Of a DNA stretch of 64,000 nt, positions 33,054 to 41,303 are shown in pieces (the first letter of the stretch is position 1; every line of letters begins with the position of its first letter). The notes under the pieces are model-generated. The model saw only the letters and a program-made list of their open reading frames with translations. It did no database searches and was not told the origin of the DNA. This stretch comes from Macrococcoides equi. GTDB lineage: Bacteria; Bacillota; Bacilli; Staphylococcales; Staphylococcaceae. The stretch lies in the NCBI RefSeq assembly GCF_047425865.1, contig NZ_CP179735.1; one strand, given 5' to 3'. The position numbers were made by a program, and so were the translations under genes.

Positions 33054-33076
33054 AATGATTGTGCAATCATTTTTTA
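33054..33076 (+). terminator. Terminator-like hairpin before the nuclease gene
   Basis: AATGAT/ATCATT stem with six-base loop and six T, without any gene directly upstream. A TATAAT at 33011 would give a transcript of only about 50 nt. Confidence 0.45.
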
Positions 33077-33201
33077 GGGGTAAATATTTAAAAGATGATT
33101 GAGTGTCATAAATTGTTTTAAATATTTGTAAATAATATATTCCAATTGTAAATAATTTTAATATAATGAAGTGAGTAGATTATTTCATTGGAGGAAATAT
33201 T

Positions 33202-33996
33202 ATGAAGCTGTTAAAAACATTTATGGCAATGATTTTTGTAGTATTCTTATTGCCAACAAATCAATCACAAGCCATTTCAGCAAAGTACAATGTCAAATTT
33301 GTATCAGTAGTAGATGGCGACACGGCATACGTTAAACTAAACAACAAAACAATCAAGATTCGATTACTGTTAATCGACACACCCGAATCGAAAGATCCTC
33401 GTAAACCTGTACAACCATATGCGAAAGAAGCGGCGAAGTTTCTAGATAACTATATGCGCTATGGTAGATTACAGATTCAATATGACAATGGTGGAAAGCT
33501 GGATAAGTATGGCCGTCATCTAGTATATTTATATGCTAATGGGAAATTTGTGAATCAGGAGATGGTTCGCTACGGGTATGCCCGCGTTGGTTATATTTAT
33601 AATCAGAAATATTACTTAAATATCTTAAAACAGGCTGAGAATAACGCGAAACAGAAGCATTATAAAATCTGGTCAATCAAAGGGTTTGTTAATCCTTATG
33701 GAGAAGGATTTATTTATAAAGGTACAACAGGAAGTACTTCAAATGCTGCAACACTTGTTTCAAATACGAGTAATGTGAAGAAATCACCAACACCATCACG
33801 TGCAGGTTATCCAACATCTCGTTATAGAAACGGTGCACCGAGAGTGCTTGCCAATTGTACAGAAGTGAGACAATACTACCCTTATGGTATTACAGACAGT
33901 CATATTTCTTATCAACCGAAGTTTGATCGTGACCGTGACCGAATGGGATGCGAAGCAACAGGCATTCAGTATCAAAGCTGGATGGTAAATAACTAG
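33202..33996 (+). CDS. nuc: Secreted thermonuclease with C-terminal excalibur domain
   Basis: An extracellular Ca-dependent DNase/RNase of the staphylococcal nuclease fold. A signal peptide (hydrophobic 8-18, probable cleavage after SQA) is followed by the SNc domain with D40, R54 (IKIRLLLIDTPES, with D59 and E62) and R105 (DKYGRHLVY), all catalytic positions. A serine/threonine-rich linker (about 175-200) leads to an excalibur domain with DRDRDRMGCE. At 264 residues it is longer than S. aureus Nuc because of the added domain. GGAGGAAATATT precedes the ATG. Confidence 0.9.
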   Translation: MKLLKTFMAMIFVVFLLPTNQSQAISAKYNVKFVSVVDGDTAYVKLNNKTIKIRLLLIDTPESKDPRKPVQPYAKEAAKFLDNYMRYGRLQIQYDNGGKLDKYGRHLVYLYANGKFVNQEMVRYGYARVGYIYNQKYYLNILKQAENNAKQKHYKIWSIKGFVNPYGEGFIYKGTTGSTSNAATLVSNTSNVKKSPTPSRAGYPTSRYRNGAPRVLANCTEVRQYYPYGITDSHISYQPKFDRDRDRMGCEATGIQYQSWMVNN

Positions 33997-34001
33997 AGAA
34001 G

Positions 34002-34031
34002 AAGGCCCCGAATTATTCGGAGGCCTTTTTT
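34002..34031. terminator. Bidirectional terminator, nuclease and XRE genes
   Basis: AAGGCC/GGCCTT and CCGAAT/ATTCGG stacked arms with one bulge, then seven T. It overlaps the 3' end of the minus-strand XRE gene. Confidence 0.8.
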
Positions 34032-34225
34032 TCATTGACGATGATATCTCCTGGCTGACAATCTAAGTAATCGCAAATAGCTTCAAGTGTACTAAAGCGT
34101 ACGGCCTTTGCTTTACCTGTTTTTAAGATTGAAAGATTAGTAATGGTCACATCAACTGCTTTTGAAAGCTCAGTGAGTGAAACGTCACGTTCCTTAAGTA
34201 TTTCATCTAGTTTTATTTTTATCAT
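34013..34225 (-). CDS. Small XRE-family regulator (YozG-like)
   Basis: About 70 residues of single helix-turn-helix (LDEILKERDVSLTELSKAV, then ITNLSILKTGKAKAVRF, ICDYLDCQPGDI). This short type pairs with DUF2975 membrane proteins, and the DUF2975-like gene lies directly upstream. ATG 34225 with AGGTGT is preferred over GTG 34234. It should bind the repeated TTTATCGAA sites before the operon. Confidence 0.82.
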   Translation of the reverse strand: MIKIKLDEILKERDVSLTELSKAVDVTITNLSILKTGKAKAVRFSTLEAICDYLDCQPGDIIVNEKKASE

Positions 34226-34234
34226 GTTGAACAC

Positions 34235-34714
34235 CTAAATCGTTAAGTCGTTTTCTTCTTTGATTTTTTTAGATTCCTCGTATATTGACAGCGAAGTAAG
34301 GATAACAATGCTAAGTACAACCAATAATTGATTGGTATCTACAGTTGTATCAAGTAGTGTGCGGTAATCATTTGGTAATATCATATATTTTTTTAATAAA
34401 TTTAGACCAGCGTATAGAATCGTCAGTACTGCAATAAAGAAAAGTTTATCATAGTTTATCGTATTGAAATAGTCTTTATGATCCACTTTTTGCATCAGTT
34501 GATATGTAAGAATAAGAATTAGTAACATCAATACAAGCTGGATAATATAAATGATAAAGAAATACAGTCCTTTGTTTGTAAAATGCCATAAACCTTGGCT
34601 AACGTCATTGTTAAGAAAATGGATGATTGTCATAACTCCTGAAATTAATGCGACAAAAAATGAAAAGATTATAAAATACTTCGTAAAGGTTAAAGATTTA
34701 TTGCTGTTTGTCAT
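34235..34714 (-). CDS. DUF2975-type four-helix membrane protein
   Basis: About 159 residues with four membrane helices (near 15-35, 52-75, 92-112 and 128-146) and a charged C-terminal tail. Position and topology match DUF2975 proteins that are always next to a small XRE regulator. AAAAGGAG 8 bases before ATG 34714 fixes the start. Function of the family is unknown. Confidence 0.75.
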   Translation of the reverse strand: MTNSNKSLTFTKYFIIFSFFVALISGVMTIIHFLNNDVSQGLWHFTNKGLYFFIIYIIQLVLMLLILILTYQLMQKVDHKDYFNTINYDKLFFIAVLTILYAGLNLLKKYMILPNDYRTLLDTTVDTNQLLVVLSIVILTSLSIYEESKKIKEENDLTI

Positions 34715-34727
34715 TTGCGACACTCCT

Positions 34728-34799
34728 TTTATCGTTTTTCAATAAAAATATAGCATATTATTTATCGAAAAACAATAAAATTTATCGAATTTCGATAAA
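34728..34799. promoter_or_regulatory. Three 19-bp palindromic operators
   Basis: Sites 34728-34746, 34761-34779 and 34781-34799 share TTTATCG...AATAAA. The third, TTTATCGAATTTCGATAAA, is a perfect palindrome with 9-bp arms. They overlap the promoter of the DUF2975/XRE operon. Confidence 0.7.
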
Positions 34800-34891
34800 A
34801 TGGTATTTAATGTTTTATAAAACTTTATATGGTATAATGAAATTGTAAGATAATTAAATAAATATTATCTTTTGAAAAAGGAGAATGCTTT

Positions 34892-35110
34892 ATGACTGAG
34901 AAAAACAATAACTGGCCACCAAAACATCATGGTGAGCATGATGCAGAGGGTAGAACGGGTCATACGAATTGGGATACACCTGGATTAAAAGGTCGTGAAG
35001 ATGATACTTATGCAAAAGTGGCTTTTGGTGGAGCAGATTTTAATCAAAATATTTTCGGTAGAATTGCAAATATCTTCATCAACAGAGATGAAGGCAGAGA
35101 TAAAAAATAA
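34892..35110 (+). CDS. Hypothetical hydrophilic protein, 72 aa
   Basis: Rich in Asn, His, Gly and charged residues (NNWPPKHHGEHDAEGRTGH) with no membrane segment. GGAGAATGCTTT precedes the ATG. No known motif; small abundant proteins of this type exist in staphylococci, but I do not recognise this one. Confidence 0.55.
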   Translation: MTEKNNNWPPKHHGEHDAEGRTGHTNWDTPGLKGREDDTYAKVAFGGADFNQNIFGRIANIFINRDEGRDKK

Positions 35111-35121
35111 AAGTATAAGAG

Positions 35122-35153
35122 TAATCCCCATCATTGCTGATGGGGATTATTTG
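35122..35153. terminator. Bidirectional terminator
   Basis: Perfect 12-bp stem TAATCCCCATCA with TTGC loop between convergent genes, overlapping the stop of the minus-strand one. Confidence 0.85.
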
Positions 35154-35410
35154 TTGATTGAAATATCGAAGTGGTGGATACCATTATAATCAGTTTTGTA
35201 TTGAAATGATAGGCTATAGTTTATATCATGGGCCTTCATCCAGGTTAATATTTTGTATAGTGTCATGAATGAACGTATTGAAACTTCATCTTTTGAAGGG
35301 TTTCTTATCGAAATAATATCATATGATTCATCTTCTAACTCATGAATTTTTATGAGCCTCTTTTCATCAATAGATAATACCTCTACTATTTGATTTAAAT
35401 ATTTATTCAT
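35147..35410 (-). CDS. Hypothetical protein, 87 aa
   Basis: A soluble protein with mixed alpha/beta character (KYLNQIVEVLSIDEKRLIK, later SLSFQYKTDYNGIHHFD). GGGAG lies upstream of ATG 35410. No recognised family. Confidence 0.5.
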   Translation of the reverse strand: MNKYLNQIVEVLSIDEKRLIKIHELEDESYDIISIRNPSKDEVSIRSFMTLYKILTWMKAHDINYSLSFQYKTDYNGIHHFDISINK

Positions 35411-35480
35411 ATTAAGACTCCCTTGTTAAATTAGCCATACATCATTCATTTTTATTTTTTCCACTTTAATTTTGTCAAAC

Positions 35481-36005
35481 TTATTTTATATCAATCCAGT
35501 ACCGTTCAACGTCTATATTATCGTATTCGTCATGCACGCTATTTTCATATACACCATTACAGGAGAGTATTGTTTTTTTACTGCCGATATTATTATAATC
35601 ACAAGTTAACAGTGCTTTATCGCCATCTTTTCTTTTCAGAAACTTCAATGCTTCTTGTAACATCCACTTGGCAATGCCTTTTCTTCTTTCATCAGATCTA
35701 ACCGAATAACCAATGTGTCCTCCAATTTGAGTAAGATGTTCATTCAAATAATGGCGAATATTAATCATCCCAACGATTTTTCCTTGTTCATTGAGACATA
35801 AAAATTGAGTTGCAGGTACAAATCCATAGGGAATACGGTCAGGATTATCACTATTTTGAACATTTTCAAGCCACTCATCGAAGTCTTCGTATCTATGTAA
35901 TGAGGAAGATCCATGAATAACTTCATTTCTGTCATGAAATTCTGCTTTATACATCATAATATCTGATTGATATTTCGCTTCAGGAATTACAAGTGAATAG
36001 TTCAT
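35481..36005 (-). CDS. GNAT-family N-acetyltransferase, 174 aa
   Basis: Uses acetyl-CoA to acetylate an amine of unknown identity. The acetyl-CoA loop GYSVRSDERRKGIAKWML (motif A, Q/RxxGxA-like) near residue 98 and the preceding strand IVGMINIRHYL identify the fold; it resembles the RimJ/YbbJ-like group. GGAGGGCATTCAT precedes the ATG. Divergent from another GNAT gene 84 bp away. Confidence 0.8.
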   Translation of the reverse strand: MNYSLVIPEAKYQSDIMMYKAEFHDRNEVIHGSSSLHRYEDFDEWLENVQNSDNPDRIPYGFVPATQFLCLNEQGKIVGMINIRHYLNEHLTQIGGHIGYSVRSDERRKGIAKWMLQEALKFLKRKDGDKALLTCDYNNIGSKKTILSCNGVYENSVHDEYDNIDVERYWIDIK

Positions 36006-36089
36006 ATGAATGCCCTCCTTCTAAATTGATTAGATTATACAATAATTTAAAAATAATTGATATAATATCCTAAATGTGGAGGTGGGATA

Positions 36090-36572
36090 GTGGATTTTAA
36101 TATTTCTTATTTTAAACAAGAAGACGCAACAGAAATTAAAAAGCTTATACATCAAGCAATGCTTGAGACAAATATTCAGGATTATCCATTAGAAGATTTA
36201 CTGGAGGATATGAAATCGATTGATGAAGAGATGATAATGGAACGTGCAAGTTTTACTCACTTCTATGTTTTTAGAGATAGAATGAAAATCGTTGGAACAG
36301 GTGCAATAGGACCGTATTGGAATAGTCAAACAGAGAGTAGTTTGTTTACTATATTTGTACTGCCGGAATATCAAGGCCGTGGTCTTGGAAGATTGATTGT
36401 AGAGACATTAGAACGCGATGAATTTTATTTAAGAGCTGATCGAATCGAAGTGCCAGCTTCAATTACAGCGGTTAAGTTTTATGAAAAGTTTGGGTATCGA
36501 AAAAAACCAGGTATTACCGGGCCAGATGAAGAAGGAATCATCAGAATGGAGAAGTACAAACAGATTCATTGA
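36090..36572 (+). CDS. GNAT-family N-acetyltransferase, 160 aa
   Basis: Motif A is clear (SLFTIFVLPEYQGRGLGRLI with the Q-x-x-G-x-G loop), followed by a substrate-side segment ITAVKFYEKFGYRKK. Start GTG 36090 follows GGAGGTGGGATA. Substrate unknown. It lies divergent to the other acetyltransferase. Confidence 0.82.
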   Translation: MDFNISYFKQEDATEIKKLIHQAMLETNIQDYPLEDLLEDMKSIDEEMIMERASFTHFYVFRDRMKIVGTGAIGPYWNSQTESSLFTIFVLPEYQGRGLGRLIVETLERDEFYLRADRIEVPASITAVKFYEKFGYRKKPGITGPDEEGIIRMEKYKQIH

Positions 36573-36625
36573 ACTTTTATTTGTGAATTGTACAATAAAA
36601 GTACAAAACTGAAAGGATGATTTTG

Positions 36626-37279
36626 ATGAAGACTTTAATCATTGGTGCAAACGGTCAGGTAGGAAAACAGTTAGTAGAGAAATTAGCTAAACATAGTGAT
36701 ATCACGCCGATAGCCGTCATTCGTAAAGTTGAACAGAAAGCATTTTTTGATGAACTAAATGTTGAAACAAGATTCCTTGATTTAGAAGAAGATTTAACGA
36801 AGTATGAAGGTGTCTTTACTGGAATAAATAGTGTTATTTTCACGGCAGGGTCTGGTGGTCATACGGGTGCTGATAAGACAATGCTGATTGATTTGGATGC
36901 AGCGGTGAAAGCAATAGATACAGCGAAGAAATTAGATGTGAAACGTTTTGTAATGGTAAGTTCATTTGATACGACACGCGCTGCAATTCAGGAAGCGAAT
37001 AGTGGTTTCAGACCATACGTAGTCGCAAAGCATTATGCTGATAATCATTTACGTGCATCTGGTCTAGACTATACAATTGTGCATCCGGGCATACTTTCTG
37101 ATGATGCTGAAACAGGAAAAGTAAAAGTAGCGGATCGATTAGAAGTCGCGAAAATTACGCGTGCTGATGTAGCAGAAGTGTTGAAAACGGTAATTGAGAA
37201 CAATAGTACAATTGGTCAAGAATTTCAGGTTGTTGGCGGAGATGTTCCTATTGAAGAGGCGATTAAAGGGATATCGTAA
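36626..37279 (+). CDS. NAD(P)-binding SDR/NmrA-type oxidoreductase
   Basis: 217 residues beginning with a Rossmann motif LIIGANGQVGKQL (GxxGxxG). The family features VSSFDTTRA and YVVAKHYADNHLRASGLDYT (atypical SDR with YxxxK) and the TIVHPGIL strand follow. It resembles YwnB/YhfK-like proteins. ATG 36626 is used because AAAGG is 9 bases upstream; the ORF's first ATG abuts that site. Substrate unknown. Confidence 0.8.
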   Translation: MKTLIIGANGQVGKQLVEKLAKHSDITPIAVIRKVEQKAFFDELNVETRFLDLEEDLTKYEGVFTGINSVIFTAGSGGHTGADKTMLIDLDAAVKAIDTAKKLDVKRFVMVSSFDTTRAAIQEANSGFRPYVVAKHYADNHLRASGLDYTIVHPGILSDDAETGKVKVADRLEVAKITRADVAEVLKTVIENNSTIGQEFQVVGGDVPIEEAIKGIS

Positions 37280-37337
37280 GGATAGGACAAAAGGTTAATA
37301 CGCACTTTTATAACACAAATCATGGAGGAACTTTAAA

Positions 37338-37856
37338 ATGACTGATTTTATTCAATCTTTAAATGTGATGAATACTAAAGGTTCTGTCATACACAATGCA
37401 AGTGATGATCAGTTTATCCGACTATGGTCACCGCAACTCACAGGCAAAGATATCAAATTCATTCTTGATTCAATCGGTTCTGATGAATATCAAATGCTGA
37501 TTTTATACAATTTAGGTTTACGACATCCGAATGAAATAAGGAAGTATCGTTTGAATGAAACTTTTAATATTACAAACTGGAAAGAGCATGTTGTGTCATT
37601 TGAAGAAACCCCATACCCGGTTAAATATATTGAAGTAAATCATGTTAAACCTTCTGAAATCGTTAAACATTTAATTAATATTAAATATCGAAACAGTTAT
37701 CCTCTAGTCATTAATTTTATTTCGAATCAAACTTTAATCAGAATTAATCCTTTCTTTGTTGATGTGGTTAGTGAAGATATAGGACTGATTTCGAAGTTGA
37801 GAGAAGTTTACCGAGAACGATTTGAAAAATTGTGGGAAGAGGTAATAAACGAGTAG
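37338..37856 (+). CDS. Hypothetical protein, 172 aa
   Basis: Soluble protein without recognised motifs. GGAGGAACTTTAAA precedes the ATG. It starts 58 bp after the SDR gene and is ended by a strong hairpin, so it may share that transcript. Confidence 0.55.
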   Translation: MTDFIQSLNVMNTKGSVIHNASDDQFIRLWSPQLTGKDIKFILDSIGSDEYQMLILYNLGLRHPNEIRKYRLNETFNITNWKEHVVSFEETPYPVKYIEVNHVKPSEIVKHLINIKYRNSYPLVINFISNQTLIRINPFFVDVVSEDIGLISKLREVYRERFEKLWEEVINE

Positions 37857-37881
37857 AAGGATAGTTCCTTCTACTCGTTTT
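37851..37881 (+). terminator. Terminator hairpin
   Basis: Perfect 11-bp stem (GAGTAGAAGGA/TCCTTCTACTC) with a TAGT loop, overlapping the stop codon, then GTTTTAT. Confidence 0.85.
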
Positions 37882-37923
37882 ATGCGTAATCTCCTAGTAA
37901 TAATTTGAAAATTTTTCCTGTGT

Positions 37924-38115
37924 CTGCACACATTGAAAAATTTCTGTGCAAACGTTGTAAATAATATACAGAAGATGCACAGAATGAAATAATTCTGTGC
38001 AGATGTTGTAATATAATACCAGTAAATGCACAGAACGAAATCATTTCGTGCAATCGTTGTAATATAATTCCATCAAATGCACAGATTAATATAATTTTGT
38101 GCATATGTTTCAATA
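37924..38115. repeat. 51-bp tandem hairpin repeat array, four units
   Basis: Units begin near 37924, 37975, 38026 and 38077, exactly 51 bp apart. Each holds an imperfect palindrome of the form TGCACAGAA...TTCTGTGCA followed by GTTGTAATATAAT. The arms vary between units but mostly with compensating changes, so the hairpin is preserved. No coding function is likely, although a minus-strand frame runs through it. Confidence 0.8.
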
Positions 38116-38236
38116 AATTTTACAACTCGTGCACCAACTATCGCCATTTCGCACATTCAACACCATATATAACCCCTAAGCCCAAACAATGTCACCATCT
38201 CTTACTTACAAATTAAAAGAATTTTCAGATTAATTG

Positions 38237-38265
38237 TTGACAAAGATACCAATACTACTTATAAT
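38237..38265 (+). promoter_or_regulatory. Sigma-A promoter of the T-box leader
   Basis: TTGACA (38237-38242) and TATAAT (38260-38265) with a 17-bp spacer, both perfect consensus hexamers. Confidence 0.88.
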
Positions 38266-38272
38266 CTGTATT

Positions 38273-38558
38273 AATTCAATATCAAAGAACGTACAAGAGG
38301 AAAGTAGATTGACGGATTTATACAGCGAGCTTCAGGTGGTGAGATGGAGCGATTGAACTCAGTTGAAAATGGTCTCTTATGTTGACTGCTGAACGATTAT
38401 CTAGTAGGTGAATGTCCGAGAATTGGCGCTCGTTATCAACGTCAGAGTATAATATTGTACTCACAGAGGTATGGCGAGTGATGGTCATACGAATAAAGGT
38501 GGTACCGTGGGAAACCTCTCATCCTTTACTAATACGTAAAGGAGTGTGAGGTTTTTTA
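38273..38558 (+). ncRNA. T-box riboswitch leader, probably methionine-specific
   Basis: Stem I begins with CAGCGAGC, pairing with GCTCG near 38430. The T-box sequence GGTGGTACC lies at 38498-38506, followed by a terminator with CCTTTAC/GTAAAGG and ACCTC/GAGGT arms and seven T (38512-38558). An ATG at 38412-38414 lies where the specifier codon is expected, which fits methionine and the MetE-like gene downstream. Confidence 0.88.
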
Positions 38559-38560
38559 TT

Positions 38561-38671
38561 ATGGCTGAAAGTGATATGTATGACATGTGGGACATGGTAA
38601 ACGTTTCTATAAATAATCAAAAACAATTATTGGAGGTAATTTATTATGACAAATATTCAAACACAACCTAA
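38561..38671 (+). CDS. Possible methionine-rich leader ORF, 36 aa
   Basis: Starts just after the T-box terminator with MAESDMYDMWDMVN (four Met in the first 12) and overlaps the start of the MetE-like gene in another frame. A weak GAGG lies upstream, inside the terminator stem. It may be chance; the concentration of Met codons is the reason to list it. Confidence 0.25.
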   Translation: MAESDMYDMWDMVNVSINNQKQLLEVIYYDKYSNTT

Positions 38672-39787
38672 ATATGATTTCGTAGGAAGTTTTTTAAGAC
38701 CAGCTCGATTAAAAGAGGATCGTGAGCGTTTTAAAAATAATGAGATTACTCAAGATGAACTGACACAAGTAGAGAATGAAGAGATTATTAAATTAATTCA
38801 GAAGTTAGATAAGTTAGGGTACGAGACAGTGACTGACGGAGAGTTTAGACGTAGTTACTGGCATTTAGATTTCTTCTTTGGTTTCAACGGTATTGAGCAA
38901 CAGCTTTTAGAGCAAGGCTATCAGTTTAACAAAATTGAAACGCGTAGTGATTCCGTGAAGTTTGTTGATAAGATTGATGGACAAAATCATCCGTTTGTAG
39001 AACATTTCAAGTTTGTTCGAGATCATGCGCCTAGTCACTTAACAGTGAAACAGACGATACCGGCACCGGCTCAATTACTTGTTGAACTCACACGACCTGG
39101 TGTTAAAGAGACGGTGGACGCTGTTTATCCGGATAAGCAGGAACTGTATGATGATATTGTAAAGACATATCAACAAGTCATCGATGACTTACATAAAGAA
39201 GGTCTTAAAGTGCTTCAGCTGGTTGACTGCTCTTGGGGTATTCATATTTCAGATGATATCCGCAAGAAAATTCATGGGGAAGGTAATGGTACCGAAATAT
39301 CAAGTGAAGAGCTAATTCAGCAAATACTGGATATCAATAACCGCGTCATTGCTAATGCACCAGATGAATTGATAATTAATACACATGTCTGTCGCGGAAA
39401 TTATAAATCAGATTATGCATCAAGTGGCCCTTATACTAAAGTCGCAGATGCGTTGTTTGGTAAAGAAAATGTCGATGGCTACTATTTAGAATACGACACA
39501 GATCGTGCAGGAGGATTTGAACCGTTAGCCCATGTCAGTGGGGAGAAGAAAGTTGTACTTGGATTGATCACTTCTAAGTTTCCGGAGCTTGAAGTTAAAG
39601 AGATTATTAAATCCGAATAGATGAAGCAACGAAGTATATCCCGCTTGAGCGTTTAAGCTTAAGTCCGCAATGTGGTTTTGCTTCAACGGAAGAAGGAAAT
39701 ATTTTGACGGAAGAAGATCAATGGAAGAAACTTAGATTAATTAAAGAAATTGCTGAAGAAGTTTTCAGTGAAACACTGGTAAAATAA
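38646..39787 (+). pseudogene. MetE-like methionine synthase (YxjG/YxjH type), frameshifted near the end
   Basis: Cobalamin-independent methyltransfer to homocysteine is expected for this family. The first 324 codons (to a stop at 39620) give the barrel with DFVGSFLRPARL at the N terminus, VTDGEFRR, and the INTHVCRGNY zinc-site block. The normal C-terminal end continues in another frame (DEATKYIPLERLSLSPQCGF, then EEGNILTEEDQW) to 39787, so one base was lost near 39613. That end carries the cysteine that completes the catalytic zinc site, so the truncated product is probably inactive unless the shift is a sequencing error. GGAGGTAATTTATT precedes the ATG; a T-box controls it. Confidence 0.78.
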
Positions 39788-39790
39788 TAG

Positions 39791-39820
39791 ACCCGAGTCT
39801 TAGCTCGGGTTTTGTTTTTG
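39791..39820. terminator. Bidirectional terminator
   Basis: ACCCGAG/CTCGGGT stem and TTTTGTTTTTG between the MetE-like gene and the convergent DUF418 gene. Confidence 0.8.
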
Positions 39821-40978
39821 TTTAGGATGAAAAGACCAATACGTTATAACTCGAATAATATACTCAAGTGGACCGTATTTGAAGAATTTTAAATAGTATA
39901 TACTAAAAATTATTTGGAATATAAAAAACATTAAAGCGATTACTACTGAAATTACAAAGTTGCTGTCACCAAATCTTCCGAATCCATGACTATAATAGAT
40001 AAATCCATGAAACACAGATTGACTTATATAATTTGTTAATGAGAGTTTACCTACTGCTTCAAATCCTTTTAAAATTTTTGCATGTTTATACTTATGGAAG
40101 AACCAGAAGAATAATGCGATATAGCTGAAACTCAATCCAAAACTTCCAATGAAACTTAAGCAACCAATTACATCATTAGTAGGATACAGTTGTGTTAAAG
40201 CTTTAGAAATTAAAAATATAGTTGTCAAATATATTAGGACAAATTTGGCTTTTGTAACACGTGTTTCAAAAAACTTATTTCTAGCGAAAATCATACCGAT
40301 AATAAAAAACGGTATATACATTAAAATTGAGAGTAAAAATATTGTTTCAAAATGCTCATTCATATTAAAGAATGGGTCTTTTGTATTAATAAAGAAATCG
40401 TTTCTATCATTGATACTGCCATGGGCATTTACAAACATTTCTTTTTCTAAGTATTTAGTCTGTTCTTTTGTAAGTGTATGAGAAATCGGGGTTTCTGCTA
40501 TTATATCTAATGCTTTTATATTGTAATAAAACATTCCAAAACATAGTAATATACACATCGCTAAAGAGATGTACATTACTTTTATTGATTGTTTAGGTAG
40601 CCAAAATAATATTAAAGTAATCATGCCATATAGATAAAGAATATCACCAGAAAAGAGATAAGTCGCATGTAATAAACCGAAAATAACTAACATGATGCCT
40701 CTGCGAATTAATGCACGCTTTACTCCTAATCCACGACGAATCAAGCTATCACTCATCTTTACTAACCCAAAGCCAAATAATAATACGAATATAGGCATAA
40801 AACTACCATGAATAAATACCTGATCAAAATATAATAAACTTTTGCTAACAAAATCCAATTGATAAAAATCCGGATAATCTGCACCAAAATTTCCAAATTG
40901 AAATATCAATAAATTTGCGAATAATATACCTATTAAACTAAAACCCCTCAGACTATCTACTACTGTGATTCGATTCAT
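39800..40978 (-). CDS. DUF418 family membrane protein (YeiB-like)
   Basis: 392 residues with about ten membrane segments. The N-terminal VDSLRGFSLIGILFANLL is the DUF418/acyltransferase-like signature, and the C-terminal GKLSLTNYISQSVFHGFIY block is typical of the DUF418 domain. The function of the family is unknown. GGAGGAAATTAA precedes the ATG. Monocistronic. Confidence 0.82.
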   Translation of the reverse strand: MNRITVVDSLRGFSLIGILFANLLIFQFGNFGADYPDFYQLDFVSKSLLYFDQVFIHGSFMPIFVLLFGFGLVKMSDSLIRRGLGVKRALIRRGIMLVIFGLLHATYLFSGDILYLYGMITLILFWLPKQSIKVMYISLAMCILLCFGMFYYNIKALDIIAETPISHTLTKEQTKYLEKEMFVNAHGSINDRNDFFINTKDPFFNMNEHFETIFLLSILMYIPFFIIGMIFARNKFFETRVTKAKFVLIYLTTIFLISKALTQLYPTNDVIGCLSFIGSFGLSFSYIALFFWFFHKYKHAKILKGFEAVGKLSLTNYISQSVFHGFIYYSHGFGRFGDSNFVISVVIALMFFIFQIIFSIYYLKFFKYGPLEYIIRVITYWSFHPKQKQNPS

Positions 40979-41129
40979 TTAATTTCCTCCGTAATAAAGA
41001 TGAATATAGTCTATCATTTATAAAATTATTTAATAAGCATACTTCAATAGTTTTAAGGTAACTTTAAGGTTATTCATATTGTGAGATATGGTTGATAGTG
41101 GTAACTTGTAGATAAGAGGAGTGGTAGCT

Positions 41130-41240
41130 ATGTTGATGTTACTTGATTTAATAATCGATCTTTTAATTCCAGATACTTTAGATGAAAAAGAGCGTTACGA
41201 ACAGCAGTTGGTGAATGATTATAAGCAGTCAAAGCAGTAA
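41130..41240 (+). CDS. Small protein, 36 aa
   Basis: Start ATG 41130 follows AAGAGGAGTGG. The peptide has a hydrophobic N-terminal helix (MLMLLDLIIDLLIPD) and a charged, helical tail. It resembles small membrane-associated peptides of Firmicutes; function unknown. Confidence 0.45.
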   Translation: MLMLLDLIIDLLIPDTLDEKERYEQQLVNDYKQSKQ

Positions 41241-41245
41241 AATAA

Positions 41246-41271
41246 GTTTTAATCTACACCTTACAGGGAAG
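41246..41271 (+). promoter_or_regulatory. Candidate sigma-B promoter
   Basis: GTTTTA and GGGAAG hexamers separated by 14 bp resemble the GTTTAA-GGGTAT consensus, and they precede a general stress protein. Confidence 0.4.
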
Positions 41272-41303
41272 AGTGTATTAACTTTATATAAGGAGTGGTA
41301 GAT

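Noticed and set aside
34995..35189. 64-codon frame overlapping the 72-residue gene
   Set aside because: Runs through a terminator hairpin and lacks a ribosome binding site.
37880..38113. Minus-strand 77-codon frame through the 51-bp repeats
   Set aside because: It reads repeated CAFTGIILQHLHR-like peptides because 51 is a multiple of three; no ribosome binding site and the sequence is explained by hairpin repeats.
37924..38115. CRISPR array
   Set aside because: Palindromic tandem repeats without unique spacers; no cas genes nearby.
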